From: Anaerolineales bacterium
Lineage (GTDB): Bacteria > Chloroflexota > Anaerolineae > Anaerolineales > UBA11858
Assembly (NCBI GenBank): GCA_015485245.1
Contig: WFTY01000286.1
Span: 1 to 6,125 of the forward strand
Length of the DNA: 6,125 nucleotides
Reading direction: 5' to 3'
Shown here: in pieces, positions 1 through 6,121 of the stretch
Position numbering within the stretch: position 1 is the first letter of the stretch
Layout: the number at the start of each line of letters is the position of its first letter
The notes under the pieces: model-generated
The model's database searches: none
Seen by the model: only the letters and a program-made list of their open reading frames with translations
Told to the model about the DNA's origin: nothing
Made by a program: the position numbers and the translations under genes

Positions 1-193
1 CGGCGTCGTGATTCCCCATCAACGCCACCAGATGGGGGAGCTCCCGTACACGGGCAATACAATCGTCGGGGTCAGGGCCATAACCCACAAGGTCGCCTAA
101 AAACCAGACCTGGTCAAATTCCCCGGCGTCGGCAAGCACCGCCTCCAAGGCGGTCAGATTAGCATGGATATCCGAAATTATCAGTACGCGCAT
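1..193 (-). CDS. Calcineurin-like metallophosphoesterase, N-terminal fragment (runs off the left edge)
   Basis: Translating the minus strand from the ATG at 193-191 gives 64 residues before the window ends. Three signature blocks of the calcineurin-like phosphoesterase fold are visible. They are SDIHAN (metal ligands D8 and H10), GDLVGYGP (D34, the residue expected to bridge two metals) and GNHD (N61, H62). The spacing and the GYGPDP stretch match the small YfcE/MJ0936-like or diadenosine-tetraphosphatase-like subgroup, cytosolic di-metal enzymes of roughly 240 residues that cleave phosphodiesters or phosphomonoesters. About three quarters of the protein is missing, so the substrate cannot be named. 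There is no signal peptide. No good Shine-Dalgarno sequence precedes the ATG, so initiation may be weak or use a short leader. The gene is divergent from the transporter operon. The fold assignment is firm; the exact role is unknown. Confidence 0.9.
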   Translation of the reverse strand, partial: MRVLIISDIHANLTALEAVLADAGEFDQVWFLGDLVGYGPDPDDCIARVRELPHLVALMGNHDA

Positions 194-242
194 AGAAAGC
201 AACAGACCAGTTGAGCCTGCGATAAAGTCTCAAAGTTGCCTA

Positions 243-251
243 ATCATAGCA
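243..251 (-). promoter_or_regulatory. Candidate extended -10 promoter for the phosphoesterase gene
   Basis: Read on the minus strand, these bases are TGCTATGAT. This is a five-of-six match to the -10 hexamer TATAAT with the TG dinucleotide one base upstream that defines an extended -10 element. No convincing -35 box lies 16-18 bp further upstream, which extended -10 promoters can tolerate. Transcription would start near 236, leaving a leader of about 43 bases before the ATG at 193. This is a pattern match only. Confidence 0.35.
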
Positions 252-363
252 CAGATTATCCCTTTCCCTGGGAGAATTCCGCTTCCAGGCATTCGCCAGA
301 GAGAAGTCCCCGTTCAACACGTTTGCACGCGCGGGTTGAGCCAATCATCCAGCGCCCGCCCGA

Positions 364-390
364 CAAAACAGCAGGCGTTGCAAAACAGCA
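364..390. repeat. Pair of perfect 10-bp direct repeats (CAAAACAGCA)
   Basis: CAAAACAGCA occurs at 364-373 and again at 381-390, with start points 17 bp apart and seven bases between the copies. The A-rich repeats stand out in a GC-rich region and lie about 80 bp upstream of the candidate -35 box for the transporter operon. They could form a tandem operator for a regulator or be a chance duplication. No known regulator motif is recognised. Confidence 0.4.
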
Positions 391-470
391 TGATCGCCAG
401 CGCGGGGGATCAGGGCGTTTCACCCCTATCTTACCAGCAAGCGAAACCACGCCAACCCGGAGAGCAACGC

Positions 471-499
471 TTTACGGCGCCTTGCGGATGCGTTATCAT
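471..499 (+). promoter_or_regulatory. Candidate sigma-70-type promoter for the transporter-bisphosphatase operon
   Basis: TTTACG at 471-476 matches four of six -35 positions, and TATCAT at 494-499 matches five of six -10 positions. They are separated by the optimal 17 bp. The expected start of transcription near 506 leaves about 48 bases of leader, which contains the AGGAGG at 530-535 and ends at the ATG at 554. If real, this promoter rules out the longer transporter starts at 236 or 488. It is a pattern match only. Confidence 0.4.
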
Positions 500-529
500 G
501 GTAGAGCTCCCCCAACCCAGACCAACCTC

Positions 530-535
530 AGGAGG
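530..535 (+). promoter_or_regulatory. Shine-Dalgarno-like AGGAGG unusually far from the transporter start
   Basis: A perfect AGGAGG lies upstream of the ATG at 554, but the gap is 18 bases instead of the usual 5-10. No in-frame ATG, GTG or TTG lies at the usual distance. Either the site is only partly effective, or leader folding brings it closer, or it is fortuitous. It still favours 554 over the upstream in-frame ATG at 488, which has no ribosome binding site. Confidence 0.4.
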
Positions 536-553
536 CAACCCGAGCGTCAACAT

Positions 554-2719
554 ATGAATGCCCTCAATCACGCCCGGCCAGCTTCGCTGCAAACATTCTG
601 GCAGACCACACTGCGTTTTTTCAAGCGCCCTGTCTTGCTGGCCAAGAGCTACCCGCGCGAGAACTTGCGCCAGGATCTCCTCGCCGGGTTGACGGTGGCG
701 ATTGTGATGCTGCCGCAGGCGATCGCTTTTGCCATGATCGCAGAACTCCCCCCGGCTGTCGGTTTATACACCGCAATTGTGGGTTCGATCGTGGGGGCGT
801 TGTGGGGCTCATCCCATCACCTGGTCACCGGGCCAACGAACAGCTCCTCACTCCTGGTGCTGGCCGTTTTACTGCCGATTGCCGAGCCGGGGACATCCAC
901 ATACCTTGCAACCGCCGCCCTGCTGACGCTGATGGTTGGCGTGTTTAAACTGGCCATCGGCCTGGCGCGCATGGGCATCCTGTTCAACTTCATCTCCGAC
1001 TCGGTCGTCATCGGTTTCACCGCCGGGGCCGGGGTGCTGATCGCCGTCAACCAGCTGCGCCACTTCCTGCGCCTGGACATCGCCAGCGATCCATCATTGA
1101 TCATCACCATCGACGCACTGGCTCGCCACATCCAGCAGACGCACTGGATCACCGCCGCTCTGGGAGCATCCGTCCTGTTGATTGTAGCGCTACTGCGACG
1201 CTGGCAACCCAAAGCGCCCGCGCCGTTGATTGCCATGAGCCTGGCGGCCGCCGCCGTCGCTCTGTTGGACCTCCCCTCGCAGGGCGTGCAGGTCATCGGT
1301 GAGTTGCCGCGCGGACTACCTTCATTCACCCCGCCAGATCTCAACCTGCAACGCATCGGGGAGCTTTCCACCGGCGCGCTGGCGCTGGGAATGATCGGAC
1401 TGGTGCAAACCATGGCGATCGCCCGCTCCATTTCCAGCCGCTCCGGCCAACGCCTGGACAACAACCAGGAGTTCGTCGGGCAAGGGCTGGCCAGCATTGC
1501 CTGCAGCCTGTTCTCCGGCTATGTGGCTTCCTCCTCGTTCTCACGTTCAGCGATCAACTATGAAAGCGGGGGGCGCACCCCCTTTGCGGGCGTGTTCGCC
1601 GGGCTTTTTGTGCTCGCCGCTTTGCTCATTCTCGGCCCGCTGGCCGCCTACATCCCGCGCGCAGCCCTGGCCGGAGTATTGATGGTGACTTCCTATGGCA
1701 TGATTAATCGCAAAGAGATCGTGCGCATCTGGCACGGCACGCGCGGCGACAGCGTCATCATGGCGATCACCTTCATCGCCGTGCTGTTGCTCCCCCTGCA
1801 ATTCGCTGTGCTGGCGGGGGTGCTTACCTCACTGGGATTATACATCTTGCGGACCAGCGTCCCCAGAGTAGTGCCTGTGCTACCTGCCAAAAACTACCAC
1901 CACTTCTCCTGTCAACCGGAAAAAGCCCCCTGCCCTCAACTGGCAATCTTTGATATCCTGGGAGACCTATATTTTGGCGCGGTCAATCACATTGAAGAAA
2001 CCATCCGCACCTATCTGGACGAACACCCCGAACAGCGCTATCTGCTTCTCCGCATGACCAGCGTCCAGCACAGCGACATCAGCGGGATTCACACCCTGGA
2101 GAGCATCACCCATTTCATGCGCGAGCGCGGCGGCGACGTCTACTTCATGAAAGTCACCCCTCCGGTGCTCGCTCGCATGCGCTCCACAGGCTACCTAGCC
2201 ATACTGGGGGAGAAGCACATCCTGGACTACGATCAAGCCATCAGCTACCTCTTCCACCACGTCTTGGATCCGGCGATTTGTATCTATGAATGCCCCCACC
2301 GCGTCTTCCTCGAATGCCAGAACCTGCCTAAAAAGCTGGACAACGCCTTCCCCGCGCCGATCCACACGCCCGTCCCCCGGCAGCAGATCGCATCCATCGC
2401 ACCGCGGGAATTATGGGATGCCCTGCACTCCCCCAATCCCCCGCGCGTGATCGACGTGCGCGAGCCGCGCGAGTTCAAACAGCATCACATCCCCCAGGCG
2501 CAATCGCTACCCCTGTTCCAACTGCTACGGGAGGCTGACCGCATCGCTCCCCAGGAAACAGTCGTCTTTGTCTGCCGGGGAGGGCGGCGCAGCACGCGCG
2601 CGGCCGACTATTTTGCACAACGCGGCTACCGCCACGTGCTCATGCTGCGCGGCGGGATGCTCGCCTGGGAAGCAGCCGGTTTGCTCGAAGCCGTTGAATT
2701 TGAGGAGGGCTCCACATGA
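554..2719 (+). CDS. SulP-family anion transporter with STAS and C-terminal rhodanese domains
   Basis: From ATG 554 the protein has 721 residues. Residues about 36-435 are the SulP (SLC26-like) membrane domain, an inner-membrane inorganic anion carrier. Typical segments are LPQAIAFAMIAELPPAVGLY (53-72), VTGPTNSSSL (91-100) and NQEFVGQGLAS followed by SFSRSAINYESGGRTP. Residues about 460-572 are a cytosolic STAS domain with an SpoIIAA-like SDISG loop (D508, S510). Residues about 610-715 are a rhodanese domain, with DVREPREF, HIPQAQSLPL and the active loop CRGGRRS; the sulfur-carrying Cys is C674. The linker between STAS and rhodanese carries C576, C580 and C588. In the usual V-E-A/S-x-A-x-AR block the acidic residue is Q285. 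Known substrates of the family are sulfate, bicarbonate and dicarboxylates; the rhodanese hints at sulfur, but the substrate is not determined. The frame stays open back to TTG 236, but that extension looks non-coding. The stop overlaps the start of the next gene by 4 bases. Confidence 0.92.
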   Translation: MNALNHARPASLQTFWQTTLRFFKRPVLLAKSYPRENLRQDLLAGLTVAIVMLPQAIAFAMIAELPPAVGLYTAIVGSIVGALWGSSHHLVTGPTNSSSLLVLAVLLPIAEPGTSTYLATAALLTLMVGVFKLAIGLARMGILFNFISDSVVIGFTAGAGVLIAVNQLRHFLRLDIASDPSLIITIDALARHIQQTHWITAALGASVLLIVALLRRWQPKAPAPLIAMSLAAAAVALLDLPSQGVQVIGELPRGLPSFTPPDLNLQRIGELSTGALALGMIGLVQTMAIARSISSRSGQRLDNNQEFVGQGLASIACSLFSGYVASSSFSRSAINYESGGRTPFAGVFAGLFVLAALLILGPLAAYIPRAALAGVLMVTSYGMINRKEIVRIWHGTRGDSVIMAITFIAVLLLPLQFAVLAGVLTSLGLYILRTSVPRVVPVLPAKNYHHFSCQPEKAPCPQLAIFDILGDLYFGAVNHIEETIRTYLDEHPEQRYLLLRMTSVQHSDISGIHTLESITHFMRERGGDVYFMKVTPPVLARMRSTGYLAILGEKHILDYDQAISYLFHHVLDPAICIYECPHRVFLECQNLPKKLDNAFPAPIHTPVPRQQIASIAPRELWDALHSPNPPRVIDVREPREFKQHHIPQAQSLPLFQLLREADRIAPQETVVFVCRGGRRSTRAADYFAQRGYRHVLMLRGGMLAWEAAGLLEAVEFEEGST
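2702..2709 (+). promoter_or_regulatory. Strong ribosome binding site of the bisphosphatase gene, inside the transporter gene
   Basis: GAGGAGGG lies within the last codons of the transporter and ends six bases before the ATG at 2716. Start and stop codons share the ATGA at 2716-2719. This arrangement is typical of translational coupling and fixes the start of the second gene. Confidence 0.8.
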
Positions 2720-3696
2720 CTACCCCTCTCTCCCCTAATCTGGGATTAAGCCTGGTGCGCGTCACCGAGGCCGCCGCCCTGGCCGCCGGGCGCTGGATGG
2801 GCCGCGGCGACGCCTATCGCGCCAACAAGGACGCTACCGAAGCAATGGCCGCAGCGTTCAACAGCCTGGACATCGACGGGCGCATTGTGATTGGGGAGGA
2901 GGGCCGCCTGGGCATCTCCTCCCCGCTGAACAGCGGCCAACATATCGGGCGAGGGGGCGGTGAAATCCTCGACGTGGTAGCCGACCCCATCGACGGCACC
3001 AACCTGTTGGTGCGCGGCCGGCCCGGAGCGATTTCAGTGGCGGCTATCGCGCCACGAGGGACAATGTGGTCGCCTACGCCAGCGGTGTACATGGACAAGA
3101 TCGTGGTCGGCGCTGAGGCCGCCGACGTCCTTGTCCCGGAATGTATGGACGCCCCCGCCGCCTGGACTCTGGCGCTGGTAGCCCGCGCCAAGGGGAAGCC
3201 GGTGCGCGATCTGGTCGTCTTTGTGCTCGACCGACCGCGACATCACGACCTGATTGATGAGATTCAAGCCACCGGGGCGCGCATCATGACTCGCGGGCAC
3301 GGCGACATCGCCGGCGCTCTGCTGGCCGCCAGCGACCATTCCAACATCGACATCCTCATGGGGATCGGCGGCATCTCGGAGGGGGTGATCGCCGCCTGCG
3401 GTGTCAAATCCCTGCGCGGCGCGATGCTTGGTCGCCTGGCACCGCAATCCGCCCAAGAGTTACAAAGTATTCAAGATGCCGGGCTGGACACCCAACGCAT
3501 CCTCACCTGTGAAGAAATGGTGAAAGGCAACAATATCTACTTCGCCGCCACAGGGATCACCGACGGTTCGCTCTTCCTCGGCGTCCGCTACCGCGGCACG
3601 CGCGCCGAAACGTTTTCCTGGATTTTGCGTTGTGAAACCGGGACCCGGCGACAGGTGCACACCGAACACATCCTGGACGCCGAGGGAAACGCCTAG
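2716..3696 (+). CDS. glpX: GlpX-like class II fructose-1,6-bisphosphatase with altered active-site residues
   Basis: The 326-residue protein matches class II (GlpX) fructose-1,6-bisphosphatase along its length. This cytosolic metal-dependent enzyme makes fructose 6-phosphate in gluconeogenesis and, in some phototrophs and autotrophs, also acts on sedoheptulose 1,7-bisphosphate. Landmarks are RVTEAAALAAGRWMGRGD (15-32), IVIGEE (57-62), DVVADPIDGT (86-95), VYMDKIVVG (124-132), GDIAGALL (196-203), MGIGGISEGVIAA (215-227) and ATGITDGSLFLGVRYRG (278-294). By comparison with recalled E. coli GlpX, metal or catalytic residues Glu57, Asp85 and Glu213 are kept as E61, D90 and E222. Lys29, Asp33 and Asp61 align with A33, N37 and L65. 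The block after GRGD, normally like KNTADGAA, reads AYRANKDA. The protein may be an active divergent enzyme, one with changed metal or substrate use, or a non-catalytic paralogue. Its start overlaps the transporter stop, so the two are probably translated together. Confidence 0.88.
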   Translation: MTTPLSPNLGLSLVRVTEAAALAAGRWMGRGDAYRANKDATEAMAAAFNSLDIDGRIVIGEEGRLGISSPLNSGQHIGRGGGEILDVVADPIDGTNLLVRGRPGAISVAAIAPRGTMWSPTPAVYMDKIVVGAEAADVLVPECMDAPAAWTLALVARAKGKPVRDLVVFVLDRPRHHDLIDEIQATGARIMTRGHGDIAGALLAASDHSNIDILMGIGGISEGVIAACGVKSLRGAMLGRLAPQSAQELQSIQDAGLDTQRILTCEEMVKGNNIYFAATGITDGSLFLGVRYRGTRAETFSWILRCETGTRRQVHTEHILDAEGNA

Positions 3697-3718
3697 CCAG
3701 CCAACTGCGCTCGTGCCG

Positions 3719-6121
3719 TTAAGTTCTCAACGTCGCCACCGTGACCCCATCGCCGCCTTCGCCTGGCGCGCCCGCTTCAAAACCCTGCACGTGCGGGTGC
3801 CGGGCCAGCACCTGGCGCACCACCTGCCGCAGCCTACCCGTCCCTTTGCCATGGATAATACGCACCCAGGGCAGCCGCGCCAGATAAGCCTTGTCCAGGT
3901 AGCGGTCGAGCATCTCCAGAGCTTCATCGGCGCGCTGGCCGCGCAGGTCAAGCTCAACGCCGGGAGAGGCGACCGTGGACGACGGACGGCGGTCAGCGGT
4001 CTGTCGCTCGCGGTCTACGATCTCAACATCGCTTCCCGCCATCAAAACCAACTCCGCCCGCCGCGCCCGCACGCGCAAATTGCCGATCTGCACCTCGGCG
4101 CGTTCTCCATCTAACCCCCGGACGACTCCTTCCTTCCCCAGGCTGCGCACCAGCACCTTCGCCCCCAGGCGGATTTCACCCTCCACTGGCGAAAACTCCG
4201 GCTGCTGGCGCTCCACCGGCGCGGCGAGGTCCTCCAACAGCGCCTCGACGCGCTCCTCCACCTGCTCGACAAAATCCAGCGGCTGACGGGCGCGACGCAG
4301 ATCAGCGCGCAGAGCTTTGAGTTCCGCCCTCAGCGCCTGCACCTCCGCTTCGGCCTGCCGCCGCGCCGCCTCCATCACCTCCCGCCGCTCGTCCTCAATG
4401 GCGGCAAGGCGCTCGGCCAGTTCGCCGCGCAACCTCTCGGCCTCGCGGCGGGCGCGTTCCGCCCTCTCCCGATCTTCCCGCGCTGCATCGCGCTGCCGAT
4501 AGATTTCATCCAGCAAATCATCGGCGCGCAGCTCGGCGGGGTCGATCTCCCGACGTGCCGCGACGATGACCTCCTGCGGCAAGCCCAGGCGCTCGGCGAT
4601 CGCCAACGCGTTGGAGCGCCCCGGCAAGCCGATGGTCAGATGATACGTCGGGCGCAGGGTTTCCAGGTCGAACTCCACGCTGGCGTTGATCACCCCTGGC
4701 GTGGCATGGGCGTAAGCCTTCAGCTCCGGGTGGTGAGTGGTCACCAGGGTAGTGACGCCGCGCTCCACCAGGTAGGTGAGCAGGGCGCGCGCCAGCGCCG
4801 CGCCCTCCTGCGGGTCGGTGCCCGCGCCCAGCTCGTCCAGGATCACCAGCGAGCGTTCACCGGCGCGCGCCAGGATGTGTTTGATGTTGGTGATATGTCC
4901 GGAAAAGGTAGAAAGCGACTGCTCGATGGATTGCTCATCGCCGATGTCGGCGTAAACTGCAGCAAAGAAGCTGATCTCGCTGCCCGGCGCGGCGGGGATG
5001 TGCAACCCGCTCTGCGCCATCAATGTCAACAAGCCAACCGTTTTGAGAGTGACGGTCTTGCCCCCTGTGTTCGGGCCGGTGATCACCAGGGCGCGCGTCT
5101 CGGGGGGCAGGTCCACGTCAATGGGCACCACAGTCTCCGGGTCGAGGAGCGGGTGACGGGCCTGGTATAGACGACAGACCGGAGACGGCAGACCGCGGCG
5201 GTCCGCTGTCCGTGATCTATCGTCCGCGGTCAGCGGTAGTAGCTCCGGCTCAATAGCGCCCAACGCTTCGGCGTACTTCGCCCGCGCCAGCGCCAGGTCG
5301 AGGGCGGCCAGCGCGGCGAGCATGGCTTCCAGCGCGGGGCGGTTCTCGGCCACGCGGGCGGTCAGCTCGGCCAGCACGCGGCGCTCTTCTACCTCCTCCG
5401 CCAGTTGCAGCTCGCGCAGGCGATTATTCTTCTCAACGATACTCAACGGTTCGATAAAAACCGTCGCCCCAGAAGCCGATTGATCGTGGATGATGCCCTT
5501 AACCTTCCCCTTGAAATCGGCGCGCAGCGGCAACACATAACGTCCATCACGCTGGGTGATCAGCGCCTCCTGCAAATAGGGAGCGATCTGCGGGCTGCTG
5601 ACCATGCGCTCCAGTTGTGCCAGCAAGCGGTCACGCGCGATCTTCAGCTCGCGGCGGACGGCAGCCAGGTGGGAGGAGGCGCCGTCGAGGATTTCCCCGC
5701 GCTCGGAGAGAGCGTTGTTGATGGCGTCAATTAACCCCAGGGATGGCGGCAGGCCCAGGGCCAGCTCAGCCAGATGGGGGTAGACCTCCCGTTCGCGCTC
5801 GAACAGCCGCCCCAGGCGACGAGCAGCCACCAGCGTGGATTTCACATCCAGCAGCTGATGCGGCTCCAGCGGAAGCTGGTGGGCAGCCGCGGCCAGGATC
5901 TCCCGCAAGTCGCGCACGCCGCCGATGCTGATCGCGGAATTTGCTTCCAGGAGAAGGCGCGCCTCGCTCGTCTCCGCCAGGCGTTTCAGCGCTTCGGGGT
6001 GGCGCGCTGCCGGACGCAAAGCGCGCGCCGCCTCCGCCGAGGGAGGGAAGGCGCAATATGCGGCCAGCCGCGCCAGCACCTTGGGATATTCCAGCGTGGA
6101 AAGCGTTTTCTCGTCTATCAC
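3719..6121 (-). CDS. mutS2: MutS2: MutS-type ATPase with C-terminal KOW-like and Smr domains
   Basis: The 800-residue protein opens with EKTLSTLEYPKVLARLA, the usual MutS2 N-terminus. The core region (about 1-290) includes RDGRYVLPLRADFKGKVKGI (191-210) and HDQSASGATVFIEP (212-225). The ATPase has Walker A GPNTGGKT (349-356), STFSGH (404-409), Walker B ILDELGAGTDP (427-437) and TTHH (461-464). A charged Arg/Glu/Ala-rich coiled coil spans about 540-635, a KOW-like barrel about 648-695, and the Smr domain about 722-800 with LDLRG (724-728) and HGKGTG (757-762). The mismatch-binding domain of true MutS is absent. In studied bacteria MutS2 binds and splits stalled or collided ribosomes; it has also been reported to restrain recombination. 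The start is taken as GTG 6121 because the length and first residues fit the family, but the window ends four bases upstream, so an earlier start is possible. Two repeat-derived linkers (about residues 297-318 and 702-718) lengthen the protein. The gene is convergent with the operon, 22 bp away. Confidence 0.95.
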   Translation of the reverse strand: MIDEKTLSTLEYPKVLARLAAYCAFPPSAEAARALRPAARHPEALKRLAETSEARLLLEANSAISIGGVRDLREILAAAAHQLPLEPHQLLDVKSTLVAARRLGRLFEREREVYPHLAELALGLPPSLGLIDAINNALSERGEILDGASSHLAAVRRELKIARDRLLAQLERMVSSPQIAPYLQEALITQRDGRYVLPLRADFKGKVKGIIHDQSASGATVFIEPLSIVEKNNRLRELQLAEEVEERRVLAELTARVAENRPALEAMLAALAALDLALARAKYAEALGAIEPELLPLTADDRSRTADRRGLPSPVCRLYQARHPLLDPETVVPIDVDLPPETRALVITGPNTGGKTVTLKTVGLLTLMAQSGLHIPAAPGSEISFFAAVYADIGDEQSIEQSLSTFSGHITNIKHILARAGERSLVILDELGAGTDPQEGAALARALLTYLVERGVTTLVTTHHPELKAYAHATPGVINASVEFDLETLRPTYHLTIGLPGRSNALAIAERLGLPQEVIVAARREIDPAELRADDLLDEIYRQRDAAREDRERAERARREAERLRGELAERLAAIEDERREVMEAARRQAEAEVQALRAELKALRADLRRARQPLDFVEQVEERVEALLEDLAAPVERQQPEFSPVEGEIRLGAKVLVRSLGKEGVVRGLDGERAEVQIGNLRVRARRAELVLMAGSDVEIVDRERQTADRRPSSTVASPGVELDLRGQRADEALEMLDRYLDKAYLARLPWVRIIHGKGTGRLRQVVRQVLARHPHVQGFEAGAPGEGGDGVTVATLRT
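3970..4022. repeat. Short palindromic repeat-like segment inside mutS2, copy A (KOW-Smr linker)
   Basis: The segment encodes residues about 701-718 of MutS2, containing RERQTADRRPSS, between the KOW-like barrel and the Smr domain. Its ends form an imperfect inverted repeat: 3971-3980 (GACCGTGGAC) pairs with 4013-4022 at eight of ten positions, both mismatches being transitions. It shares the exact 12-mer GCGGTCAGCGGT (3989-4000) with copy B at 5226-5237. Protein of the type TADRRP recurs in translations of dispersed GC-rich repeats in some Chloroflexota and other genomes, from recall. The boundaries are approximate. Confidence 0.55.
5167..5237. repeat. Short palindromic repeat-like segment inside mutS2, copy B (before the ATPase domain)
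   Basis: The segment encodes residues about 296-318 of MutS2 (including DDRSRTADRRGLPSP), just before the ARHPLL block that opens the ATPase domain. MutS2 proteins I recall have only a short linker here. The centre is an imperfect hairpin: 5184-5195 (GACGGCAGACCG) against 5199-5210 (CGGTCCGCTGTC), ten of twelve positions paired around a 3-base loop. The 12-mer GCGGTCAGCGGT at 5226-5237 is identical to one in copy A but is read in a different frame. The boundaries are approximate. Confidence 0.55.

Larger units (their letters stand above)
194..553. other. Divergent intergenic region between the phosphoesterase and the transporter gene
   Basis: This 360-base stretch separates two genes that face away from each other. 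An open frame runs through it, in frame with the transporter, from a TTG at 236. The peptide it would encode is rich in Arg, Pro, Ser and His, has no hydrophobic segment and resembles no domain I know, so I treat the stretch as non-coding. It holds one candidate promoter for each direction, a 10-bp direct repeat and a strong but distant Shine-Dalgarno sequence for the transporter. I see no tRNA, terminator with a T-tract, or riboswitch-like fold. Confidence 0.65.

Noticed and set aside
467..494. Possible hairpin AACGC / GCGTT around the candidate promoter
   Set aside because: Only five base pairs with a large loop; too weak to call a regulatory structure or terminator.
34..513. Inverted pair GGGGGAGCTC (34-43) and GAGCTCCCCC (504-513)
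   Set aside because: Ten bases centred on a SacI-type palindrome, one copy inside a coding region; no flanking similarity, so probably chance.
236..553. N-terminal extension of the transporter from TTG 236
   Set aside because: The peptide is low in hydrophobic residues, rich in Arg, Pro and Ser, and unlike any SulP N-terminus; the protein is full length from ATG 554, which has an AGGAGG upstream.
498..557. Small upstream reading frame (19 residues, MVELPQPRP...) whose stop overlaps the transporter ATG
   Set aside because: It has no ribosome binding site, its ATG overlaps the candidate -10 box, and the peptide shows no attenuator-like codon runs.
817..1497. Open frame of 226 codons on the minus strand inside the transporter gene
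   Set aside because: It is antisense to the conserved SulP membrane domain, and its Arg/Ser/Pro-rich translation is typical of a shadow frame in GC-rich DNA.
2814..3456. Two minus-strand frames opposite the bisphosphatase gene
   Set aside because: They mirror a well conserved GlpX reading frame and have no recognisable domain or ribosome binding site.
4640..5170. Plus-strand frame of 176 codons opposite mutS2
   Set aside because: It is antisense to the MutS2 ATPase motifs; no independent coding evidence.
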